DNA of 64,000 bases from Cokeromyces recurvatus (taxonomy: Eukaryota; Mucoromycota; Mucoromycetes; Mucorales; Mucoraceae), in contig NW_026251399.1 in the NCBI RefSeq assembly GCF_025118155.1, forward strand, positions 248,001-312,000. The letters run 5' to 3'. Under the pieces are notes generated by a model that did no database searches, was not told the origin of the DNA, and saw nothing but the letters and a program-made list of their open reading frames with translations. Positions 1-14,897 of this stretch are shown here, one piece after another (position 1 is the stretch's first letter; each line of letters opens with the position of its first letter). A program made the translations under genes and the position numbers.

Positions 1-548
1 ATATATAGTTTTTAGAAGACATGTATCAAAGTATAGAGTATGCATTGCACGCATTCAATTATCCAAATGAAGCATCCTTATTTCCTTATAAAGTTTGTCA
101 TCCAAAAGTAATATAGGATACTTGTGAGGCGAAACAAAAAAAAAAATAATAATAATATCCCCTTTATGTCAATCTCTGACAGATATACATCTTTTCATAG
201 TTTTTTAATCCTCCTCTAAAACAAGACCTTATTATCGAATTTTGTATACAGGATATCTTTATTGCTTGCAATATATATGCTCTTGATTACAATTTTTTGA
301 AACATGGAACAAAAGTAATGCCTGATAATCAGCGCTCATTTGTGTAAGTTAAATAATACACAAAGGAACATTTATATATCTATCCTTTTTTTTTCTATAG
401 AACTTATAAAGATAAGCCAGTTATGATCCTGGGCGAGATAAAAAGTCAAACTCAATCACCCACTTTAACCGAGTTAAAAAGTTCTTTGAAACTAATACTT
501 GAATGGTGTCAAACTTATAAACAAATGTTGCTTCAAATTGAAGCTTAA
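1..548 (+). CDS. 3' part of an unrecognised gene (5' end outside window)
   Basis: Three exon pieces can be read on the plus strand. The first (about 9-109) contains MYQSIEYALHAF and ends in CHPK before GTAATA. The second starts after TATACAG near 252 and contains DIFIACNIYALDYN. The third starts after CTATAG near 400 and ends MLLQIEA with a TAA at 546-548. The last exon has an amphipathic, coiled-coil-like C-terminus. I do not recognise the family. The first intron (about 140 nt) is longer than most introns here, so a small exon could be hidden in it. The gene converges on the C9orf72-like gene. Confidence 0.55.
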
Positions 549-924
549 TAAATAACTTTTTTTTTTGTTTGTTTGTTTTCTAATATGAATGACAAATTCG
601 AAAACTACTACTTATTTATATAGCTATTAACATCTATGTAGATGAATGACCATAAAGCAAATTAAATCTGGACTAGTATCAACTTAATAAGCCCTATATA
701 CAACTACAGTAGATATAATAAAATATATATTTATTTGTAAAAACAAAAAAAAAAGGGAAAAATCCAAAAAAAAGGAAAAAAAAAAAAAGAAAAAGAAAAA
801 GAAAAGAAAAAAAAAAAAAAGAGTGAAAAAAACAACAACAATATATATAAACAGTAATAATAACTAGTATATAGTAGTATAGAATAAAAATTATATATAC
901 TATAAGGGTATCCATAATACATGT
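549..924. other. convergent intergenic spacer, purine-rich tract
   Basis: No gene seen. Positions about 745-832 are an almost pure A/G tract of runs of A broken by single G; the apparent reading frames opposite it (poly-Phe/Leu) are composition artefacts. The spacer presumably holds the 3' ends of the two converging genes. Confidence 0.6.
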
Positions 925-3251
925 CTAAACTTGTGCAAGTTTCTTTGAATATGTTGCAATAAATTCAACTATACCGGGCTTGATTTTCTCTGCTTGAGTT
1001 AAAACAATTATGAAATCTGCCATATGATATAAAGCTAGTGCATTCATCATCCTAGTGATCAGATCATTATCAATAGGCTGACAGAGAATGATAGGTCTTT
1101 ATATAAAAAGAGAAATTAAAACAGATGACTATCATTATTCATATTATTTTTCGCCTTACGTTTCATCCTGGACAAATTTGATCATTGCAAGTGCTCTCCT
1201 AACTAATACTCTTCTCCACTGCCGAATATAAGATTCCCTTAATCTAACAGGTAATCTATGAGCTTCATCTAATAGTGTTTGGACCATGGGCGCGATAGAT
1301 TCTGTCTTTTCCAATATATAATGCCGTTTACTAATAAATAAATAAAAGCAGGTCAGATAACGATTAAGGACTATTTTAACAAAAAACTTGACTTACTTCC
1401 AATCGTTTAAATTGAAGTTTGTTGTATTATTTTCACTAACAAAATTGACTAAATTTTCTTCTAATTTGGAAGAAATAAGGGTTTGATATTGTGATCTAAG
1501 CTGATCATAATTATTATATAATGGAGTCCTCTTAACAATGAATCGTGTCATATCAACATACGTAGTCGGAATAGCTGATTTTAGAATAGCCAACTCGATC
1601 TTTGTATCCATTTCTTCGACATCCTTCATTTAATATATTAAAAAGAGTTTTTTTTAAAAAAAAAAGAAAAAAAAAAGAATGAAACATGTACCTGTATTAA
1701 TAAGCCTTGTAAATATAAGTCAGGCATATAATGATGGTGTTTTCTAGCATGGCTTGATCTACTACGTTCTTCTACTGATAGAAATAATGCCAATGTGTTT
1801 ATTAACTAATAATAATGAATGAGATATAAATATAATTTTTTTTCTCTCTCTCTCTCTTGTTTTATTATAGATGCATATACAAACCCTGTTCATATTTGTT
1901 AATGTATTACCAACTAAGAGCGTGGAGCCAAATGTTTGTAAATGAGATGTAATAACTCTAATCAGAATAGTATCAGGTAAATACAGTTTGTACACTATAT
2001 TTGAAACATTTATATTTTACAAACTTGGCAATAAATGGTGATTCTAGCATTTGCTTTGATTCACAATCTAGAAGGGTATGGCTTGTCTATTATAAAATAA
2101 GTTCAATATATCATAATAAAGTAGAATGTATGAATATACCTTGGCGCATTCAATTGGCAATGAAACTGACTCTAAATCCATAATTGATTTTACAAAGGGA
2201 AATAACTTTTCAGTAGTAAAAAAATTCAAAGCAACTGACCATGACTATAGATAAAAAAAAAAAAAAAGATTAAACATCATCAGATAAGATAAGTTAGAAA
2301 TCATCTTACAATAGAGGAATGACGTTTATAGATTTTGCGTAACTTTAAAAGTGGCTCGACCAGTTCTGTTGGTATACGATCGCACAAAATATGAAAATAC
2401 TGAGAAAAATTTCGTAAATAACGTACAGGTACGACTAATACAAGTGCGCATAAATATTCTAAAGTAGGATCATTGAATAAAAAACCAGTACAGATAATTG
2501 CTTGTTTATGAAGAACAATCCATTTAGGCTCAACTCCATTTAATATACGTCCTATTTCACCATTCAACACTTGTCTACCGATTAACATTTGATATTCTTC
2601 TTCAAGGGGCTCAGTTGACCATACTTTTTCTACTTTAGGTCCAACAAGGTTTGACCACTGAATTAATAATATAGCAGAAAAGAAAGATGACTCAAAGAGT
2701 TGCAATTCAGACGCATTTGATGTTGTTGAACTTTTTTTATATATTTTCTTATTATTATTATTTTTTGTTTCTGTTTATATAAATAAAAAGACGGAATTAA
2801 ATAAATGTATATAAATACAAATACAACGCATTAGTTTTAGGTTACCTTTAACTGCATCTTGTAGTGCTACAATGGCCTCTGAGGGCCCTTTTGTTAACGG
2901 AATGGGCAAATGAAGTTCAGTCAACATGGCTGTATTGTTTTTATTATTATAGACATCTAATAATTGGGGAGAGGACATTGGGGAAGAAATATTAGAATGT
3001 GCTTCAAATGCAGGTGATCTAATGTGATGATGATGATGATGATGATGTGATTGTTTTCGTTGTAAATCATTGTTAACTGAGTCATCTTCATTTATGGTTA
3101 TTGGTGGATTTAGATCTAGGTGAGAATTGTCAGATGCTGCACTACCTGTCACTACTGCAGTAGTAATTATTTCAAGTGTCTGAAGGGCAGTAGTTGAAGC
3201 AGTAGCCTTTGACTTTGTTAAACGTGTACGTTGAGGTGCCTGATCAGCCAT
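925..3251 (-). CDS. C9orf72: C9orf72-like protein (DENN-family)
   Basis: A multi-exon minus-strand gene whose pieces follow the order of human C9orf72. Exon 1 (3251-2846) encodes a disordered N-terminus from MADQAPQR with a His run. Exon 2 (2770-2310) carries QWSNLVGPKVEKVW and RQVLNGEIGRILNG, equivalent to YWDNILGPRV...HTLNGEI of C9orf72. Later exons carry ITSHLQTFGSTLLVGNT (human ISSHLQTCGCSVVVGSS), LINTLALFLSVEERRSR, an IPTTYVDM block (human YPTTHIDV), RRALAMIKFVQDET and a C-terminus containing AEKIKPG. Stop TAG is at 925-927; the protein is roughly 500 residues. The animal protein acts with SMCR8 and WDR41 in a complex linked to small GTPases, lysosomes and autophagy; the fungal role is unknown. 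The junction near 2.0-2.14 kb is not settled and may contain a small extra exon. Confidence 0.85.
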
Positions 3252-3699
3252 TTTTTTTTTTTTTTTGAACAAGAAAAGAAAAAAAAAAAAAAAGGAAAAT
3301 ATAATTTTTTTTTTCTTTTTTTGATGTAAAAATAAAATAACCGAAAAACTTGAGATAATATTCCAGCATTTTTTTTTCTTTTCTTTTTTTTTTTTTTTTA
3401 GAAAACACTCAAGTGCTTTCATACCAAACCATTACTATAAACTGACTCAAGATAGCAAAAAGGGCTGTATTATATATAATAATACGTATATAAAGAAACC
3501 AAAATAAAATAAAATAAAATAAAATAAATAAAAGAAATTGTACTATACGAGATATCTATTAGTTAATATGAATACACTTTCTCTTATCTTTATATAATAA
3601 AAAGCTAGTCAATGTATGTACTACACATGTTTATATACTTTCTTTGAGATGATGTATTATTGATTTGATAATAATGATAAAAAGAAAAAGTAGCCATGT
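3252..3699. other. intergenic, upstream of the C9orf72-like gene
   Basis: No gene. A run of T starts at 3251, immediately upstream of the start codon of the minus-strand gene, followed by further A/T homopolymers to 3400. Positions about 3500-3530 are an (AAAAT)n pentanucleotide repeat. The long reading frame that extends the C9orf72-like exon upstream to 3422 is homopolymer-coded and likely 5' UTR. Confidence 0.55.
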
Positions 3700-6203
<2,504 letters not shown>

Positions 6204-7092
6204 ATCTATTATATATTTATATAAAAGAAAAAGAAAAGGAAAAAAGGAAAAAAAAAAAGAGGGAGAAAAGAAGAAAAGAAGAAAAGAAGAAGAAGAAGAA
6301 GAAAAAAAAGAAGGTTAAAAGTGACGAGACAAAATATAGAGTTTGTTTTATTTTTATTTTGTTAGTCTCTATTATAGTTGTGATGTATTTATTGTGTAAC
6401 CGTTTTTTTTTCCCTCCAATTTTATGATGATTGTTATCTACAGTAGTAACATTTAGCGCATAAAACTATGTAATATGGGTTACAACTATGATGTTAATTT
6501 CTTTATATAAACAAATAATGTTTTTTGCTACTACTGTAGTATAAACGGATTATACACAATATCATAAACATGAACATTTATTTCCTCTTAACAAAAGGAA
6601 TAAAACAAAACAATAGTATCGAGTTTTATAGCTAGTCTCGATATCACTGTTCTATATATGTATATATTTAGAGAGAGAGAGAGAGAGAGAGATTATTTAA
6701 AATGACTATTCTAGCTACATAACTAAGTAGTCCCCGTAGTTACTTTAATAATTTCTACTTGATGTTGATATAATATACATTGTTTGTACCAATATTCGTT
6801 CAGATAGTATTCAAGCATAGTAGTCACAGAGTTGTGTTCTCTAATCAAATGGTCAAAAAGAAAAGAAAATAGAATCGATACACTTGAATTTATTACTTTT
6901 TTTTTTTTCCTTATTCTATAGTTTAGCTATAATTTGTTGAATTTTTTATTTTTATTATTATTATTAAAAAAGTAAATTATGTATATTTCCATTACATGGT
7001 TCATAATCAAAATGGATTAGTAGTAAAATAATTTAATTCTTCTAAAAGTGGAATATGATTTAAATCAAGCTGCACTACACTACCAAATAAAT
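6204..7092. other. intergenic with simple repeats
   Basis: About 890 bases with no gene. Positions 6222-6318 are an A/G-rich tract next to the start of the kinase gene, and 6669-6693 is a (GA)n repeat. The frames read from the purine tract (Lys/Glu-only) are spurious. The promoter of the bifunctional kinase gene should lie at the low end. Confidence 0.6.
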
Positions 7093-8789
7093 TTACAAAA
7101 ATAGTGTAAATAGGATACCAATAGTAGCAGCAATAAGTGTAACATGTAATAGAGAGATTGTAGAAGTATATGCTCTATTTTCTATATTTTGTGCAATCAT
7201 CTTAACATCATCATCTTTAGGAATATTAATAGTTGTACTGAGAACAATTGGCTTTTGACCTTGATGGTATCCAGCTTGTTTAAAAGAAAATTTATCAGAG
7301 ACATATTCCATAGTACTATTAGCAGCTATAATAATAATAATTAATAGTGAGTATCCCCACCCTTTTTTTTTCTTTCTTTCTTCGTTTGTTTATATTCATA
7401 TATCTATTTTGCTTACATTTTTTATAAGGAATGGGATCTTTAAGACATCCATCCAAGCGAACCATCGTATAGCCTTCCTCAGCAATTGTATTCACGATAT
7501 AAGGTACAGCATCCAAGGAACCAGTATAGGGCAAATCATATTGTACAGCAATAAATGAACCTTTCGAATCATACGTATCCTTGTATTTTTTAAATGTCTG
7601 TGAATAAACATCTTGTATAGAGCCAGCACCTGTCTTGACATCTTTCTTATTATAATCTTGGCTATCTAAATTATAACCCACAAGAACAAATCCAAGTTTG
7701 TTTAATATATCTTCTGTACGACTATCTCTTTTCTCAGTATAATGAAGACGAACGTATTTAGGGGCAACCTGGATGACGGTCTCGATTGCATAAGCGTTAT
7801 TAAGAATGTCCTGTCGGAGTTCTTCATCTGTTAATTGATTCGAATCGTCGCCAGGAACGCGATACATCATGCCAATAAAGTGGCCTGCATTATATGTATT
7901 TTGGACAACGAGTGCATATTGCTGCATAGATAACCATGTTGCGTTAACAAAAAAATTGGCACGTGCATCTGCCTGGTTCAATTGACGAACGATTTTTGCC
8001 GTAGCGTCGCTAGGTCCTTCACCCTAAATTATTATTATTATTAGTATAAGGAATGCATTGATTTTATTAGAATAACTTACATAGGTTACAGCAACTTGCC
8101 CTTGAGTTTTACAATTGGTAGCTATAGCTATAGGAGCATTTATTGTTGTTGAGGTACTTTCATGATCTATATGTGTAGATAGATCAGCTTTTTCTTAAAA
8201 AAAAATAAAAAAAATAAAATAAAATAAAATAAAATAAAATAAAATAAAATAAAATACAAGTTAATAATCTTATGCAAACAGATTCTTTCTCTTTCTTTTT
8301 TTTTTAAATTCTTTACGATACCTTTTTCATAAGTAGTTGAGCTAGAAATGAAAGAGGTATCCTCATTCAGGGTCGAAGTAGCAGTAAAAGTGGGGAGAGG
8401 AATAGTAGCATCGTGTTCCTTATTTTTATCCAAGAATTCATAACCTTGAGAGGAAGGCAAGGCTGGACTACCATTTTCTCCAAATTCATCATTGGATTTA
8501 GCAATTTCATCATGAGTTTCAACTAACTCGCCCTTTTCATCTACTCTAATGACCTTGATAATATCCTCTATCATGATGGTTGGGGAAGCAAGACCATCAA
8601 CCGCTTCGCTTTCTTTAGCTGCAAGAGCATAAAGCACAAAACTGGATAAAAAAATAATAATAATCGCTGCTACCGCCAAAATAAAAATAAAAAAAAATTA
8701 TATCAATTAATTCATTTCATTTCATTACTAAGTATTCATTCTTTGATTGATTTTTTTTTTTTTTTACCTATCCTTTGAAAGTATTTCAT
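7093..8789 (-). CDS. polysaccharide deacetylase-like (NodB fold) pseudoenzyme, secreted and membrane-anchored
   Basis: Starts at 8789 with MKYFQRI joined by an intron (donor GTAAAAAA) to a hydrophobic stretch AIIIIFLSSFVLYALAA, a signal peptide or anchor. A Ser/Thr/Glu-rich linker follows, then a NodB-like domain starting NCKTQGQVAVTY. The domain keeps DARANFFVNATWL (chitin deacetylases have KATFFV) and ends with TMVRLDGCL. The C-terminus has about 18 hydrophobic residues (LIAATIGILFTLFL), suggesting a GPI signal or membrane anchor. The usual TFDDGP metal and catalytic motif reads TYGEGP, the HTxxH motif region reads GHFIGMMYRVPG with no histidine pair, and the RPPYG motif reads VRLHYTEK. So the fold is kept but the zinc ligands are gone; an enzymatic role is unlikely. 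It may bind chitin or chitosan at the cell surface. Confidence 0.8.
7099..7152 (-). other. C-terminal hydrophobic anchor or GPI signal of the deacetylase-like protein
   Basis: Encodes roughly 18 residues ending LIAATIGILFTLFL, directly before the stop. With a signal peptide at the other end this indicates a surface-anchored product. Confidence 0.6.
8215..8257. repeat. (AAAAT)n pentanucleotide repeat in an intron
   Basis: About eight copies of AAAAT in the intron of the deacetylase-like gene. The same pentamer recurs at 3500-3530, 18175-18200, 32390-32450 (as ATTTT), 61086-61110 and 63060-63095. Confidence 0.85.
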
Positions 8790-9179
8790 TACAAGAATAG
8801 TTATTTTTTTTTTAATTAATAAAAAGAAGATAAGAAGAAAAAAATATAAAAAAAAGCAGTTTTTTATATAATTACATTCTTGAGTGCAGCAGCCATTATC
8901 GAATAATAATCTTAAAATTAGAATAAATATATTTTAATATCATTCCATACATGTACGTAATATTATTATGTTTCTGCCGACTTTTATTTAAGAGTAATAC
9001 ATTAAAAAAAGTCGATACAATATTACGTAGAGAACCTTTTATGCATTTTTTTTTTTTTTTTTTTTTTTTTTTGCTATTTATTAAATAAGATTATAATAAC
9101 TGTATACATACAAAGAATACATACATACACACATACAACTAGAGTAAAATAAACATGATGTAGCAATAAATAAAAGTGA
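8790..9179. other. intergenic with T tract
   Basis: No gene. A T run of about 29 lies at 9044-9072, just downstream of the helicase gene. The high end holds the promoter of the deacetylase-like gene. Confidence 0.5.
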
Positions 9180-11749
<2,570 letters not shown>

Positions 11750-11983
11750 TCTCGAATAATAATAATTAAAGAACGACCAAAAATTTAAAATATATCCAAT
11801 TTATAAATAAATAAAATAAAGTAAAATAAAAGGCAGTCACTAATTTATGCTTTGATAATGATCTGTTGGATTATATTGTTTGCATATAATTTTTTTTTTT
11901 TTATTATTTCAATAAAAAGCAAAATACAATAGGAATTTGACAAAATGCTAATAAAAGAAAGAAAAGGGTAAAATGATGTCAAA

Positions 11984-12259
11984 TTATTCAAGACGAGCAA
12001 GCATACGATGAAGTATAGTATGTACTTTTTCCAATTCATCTGATACTTGGGCTAAACCTTCTTCTTCATAACGATCAACATCAGAGCTCGCTTTTTCACC
12101 AAAGGCACCTTCTCTATACTGGGAGTCAATGGCACGTAACCTTTCTTGTAACTTTTCAATATCATCTTCTGAATATTTTGTATGTGATAAACGATTTGAT
12201 TCCTTTGCAATATCCATCAATTCTTGATGAACAGATTCGAGTTTCTTTACCATTGGCAT
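11984..12259 (-). CDS. small coiled-coil protein, family not recognised
   Basis: Single exon, 91 residues from MPMVKKLESVHQ. An upstream in-frame extension to 12313 codes for homopolymer residues and was not used. The protein is charged and heptad-like through most of its length (LQERLRAIDSQ, DELEKVHTILHRML), with no signal peptide or membrane segment. Codon use and composition look like a real gene. Start lies 510 bases upstream of the helicase gene on the same strand. Function unknown; it could be a small subunit of a coiled-coil complex. Confidence 0.65.
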   Translation of the reverse strand: MPMVKKLESVHQELMDIAKESNRLSHTKYSEDDIEKLQERLRAIDSQYREGAFGEKASSDVDRYEEEGLAQVSDELEKVHTILHRMLARLE

Positions 12260-14344
12260 TTTTGTTTTGTTTTGTTTTTTTTTGTTAATAATAATAGAGA
12301 AAAAAAAAAGCAAAAGAAATAGAGGGAAAAGGGATCCTATTTATTTATAATGAGAATAATTTATGCAAACTCTACTAATACAGCAAGTATCCGAACATAC
12401 CATATTTAGTAATTATCATCCATTAATTTTAATTGGAAAAGAAGACATGGGTGTCGTCGTCGTATGACTTTTTAAAATGTGCCTTGAAGGAAAAAAAAAA
12501 CTTTTCTCCCACAAAAGATAAGTAGAAAAAAACTAAACAAATCAAAAATATGATTTATTGTATATAAAATCGTCCTACACACACGCACACGCACACACAT
12601 ATAACGTTTTTATATATTAAGAAAGAGAAAAAGGGAAACTAAAAAAACTAGTTTATTTTTATCACCTTCCCAGCTTATTAAAAAGATGGGAAAATTAAAC
12701 TCTACTTTGCTCTACTCTGTTCTGTTCTGCTCTGCTCTGCTCTGCTCTGAATGTGGATAAATCAAAATTGAAATTCAGATACTATGTTTGCTGGGCGGAA
12801 TTGAGGTTCACTATGCAATGCAAACTTCTAAATCCCAAATAATAGTATCTCAATTAAAATTATACAAAATCCGGATGACATTTTTTCTACTTTTTAGTTA
12901 ATGAAACGAAACAAAGGCTGTAGAAGATGTGATAGATACTTATTCAAATTACACTTTATTTTCCTTTATTAACATGTTATTTAATATACAGTCATAGCAA
13001 GAGTAATAGAAGTAATGTATTTTCTATTGCAATCATATAATATATGCAGTTTTTTTTTTTATTTTATTTTATTTTTTTAAAAATAGTAGCATTAACATTT
13101 AATAAACAGTCTTATATAATTCTAGTTACACACTAGATAGTAGTTCATAATAATACTCTTAGCTTTAGATACATTCCATTCAAAAGCTTTTAGAAATATC
13201 TGAAAAATATTTACAGACAGAAGTGTTAAAAAACAATAATACAGAGAAAGAATGATAGGGTGGATACTATCCTACAACATGAACCACTAAAGGTGGAACC
13301 TGCAAACAGTGACAAACTCGATGAATAGCTTATTCCCGGTATAGTCTAAAAACAGAAAATCATGCTGGATTATAAAGTATATCTATTCAACTATGAAGGA
13401 TAACTCTACTAACTAACTAAAAAAAAAAAAGAAAAAAGAAATACAATCATAAATGATTAGCATACACTATAGAAACATATCAGTTACTGCCTACAATAAC
13501 AATAACTAAACTATATTAAATCAGTTAATACACCTGTTGTCATATATGTTATCAATATAACCATAATATTGATAGGTCATGAAATAACAAAACAAAGATT
13601 TCATCTTATTAGCCATAAAATACAGTGAATTGCGGGAAAAAACTGGTAAATGAGGAAAATGATATTACACATTATTTATTTTACTGAGGGAGCTATCAAG
13701 TCAAAAAAAATCAAGTAATAAGGTTTATCAATCTCTTACAAATAAAATAAAGACAAAGCAATATCTGTTAATAAATACAAAATGTCAGAGATAAATTGTC
13801 TGACTATTGCCTTTATATTTACATAATATAGATTGTAGTTAATATTCAATCGTGGCGTTTATTAATCTTCACAATAGTAACGTAGACATAAATAAGATAG
13901 AGGAGAAGATCTTTATATTTCGTAATGTATTCATAAGCTGTGCCTATCTTGAATAACTTAACTTTTGTTTATTAGTTAAATTTATCTCTGTAAGTTGTTT
14001 ATGCTTTAGGCTACCTATTTTTAATGATTGCTTATTAACTCATTGTCTTTATTATTCTCTACTAAACTAAAAACACGAATACTCTTAAAGTTCTTTACCT
14101 ATAATTCAAAGTAACAGCAAAATCCTTATCTGTGACTTATTTATAAAATAAAGCCTTTTTTTTTTTTTTTTTGTAGTTCCGGGGTGGGGGAGAATCTAAT
14201 ATATCGAGCATTTTATATCAAGTAGTATTATAATAAAATAGTCATTAATTGATTGTATTATGCCCTGATACAAGGTTTTTTTTTCTCTCTTATTTTTTTT
14301 TATTTTTTATTTTTTTATAAACTTATATAATTTGCTTGTAAAAG
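12260..14344. other. 2.1 kb gene-free region
   Basis: No coding signal on either strand. A (CTCTG)n-like stretch lies at about 12708-12750, an A run at 12490, T runs at 13050-13077 and 14158-14173. At 13260-13320 two short complementary segments (GGATA/TATCC, CCACT/AGGTGG) could form hairpins, but I see no known RNA family and no tRNA box. The promoter of the small gene at 14345 lies at the high end. Confidence 0.5.
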
Positions 14345-14601
14345 ATGTCAAAGATTAGCAAAGCAATAGGTGTTTCATTTGGCGCATTAGCAGGTGGTGC
14401 TGCTGGCTTTTATTTTTTAGAAATGTATAAAATTAAGTCAAAAGTTAGTACTTGAGATGTTATTGTTTTTTTTTATTTATTTGTTCTTATTTATTTTCAT
14501 ATATTTATACGTATATATAGGAGAAGAGATTAGCTTTATTATTAGAGAAGAAAAAAGAATATGAAAATAATATACAAAATGGCAATGGCACATCACTATA
14601 G
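14345..14601 (+). CDS. small single-pass membrane protein, probably mitochondrial
   Basis: Two exons. Exon 1 starts MSKISKAIGVSF at 14345 and ends YKIKSK before GTTAGT; exon 2 starts after ATATATAG near 14520 and ends GNGTSL with TAG at 14599-14601. The product is about 59 residues: a short basic N-terminus, one Gly/Ala-rich hydrophobic segment (ALAGGAAGFYFLEMY), then a charged helix (LLLEKKKEYENN). This layout is common in small inner-membrane mitochondrial proteins, but I cannot name the family. It precedes the PPR gene on the same strand by about 300 bases. Confidence 0.5.
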
Positions 14602-14897
14602 AATTATACTTGATTTGCATATAAACATCAGAAGCATATAATATTTATTTTACGTAAACAATAGCTGTCTTTGTATATACTTTATATCAATTTATTTTAT
14701 TTTATTTTCAAAAAAGAAAAAAATATGAATATGTGTATATTTATTCATGTATCCTTGTACCTTTTTTTTTTTAATTTTATTTTCCCGCATTTTTATATTA
14801 GTGGAGAAGAGGCTTTTTATTTTTTATTTTTTATTTTTTTTTTTGCTAGGGTTATTACTTGAGACTTATTTTTTTTTCTTTAAACATTTAACTGATC

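Noticed and set aside
694..922. Phe/Leu/Tyr-only minus-strand frames
   Set aside because: They translate an A/G-rich tract; no protein-like composition.
2001..2183. Plus-strand 60-codon frame
   Set aside because: Lies opposite exons and an intron of the C9orf72-like gene and has no independent support.
13241..13320. ATACAGAGA, as in the U6 snRNA core, with nearby hairpins
   Set aside because: The rest of U6 (AGCATGG..., GCGCAAGGATGACAC) is absent; the hairpin segments are short and likely chance.
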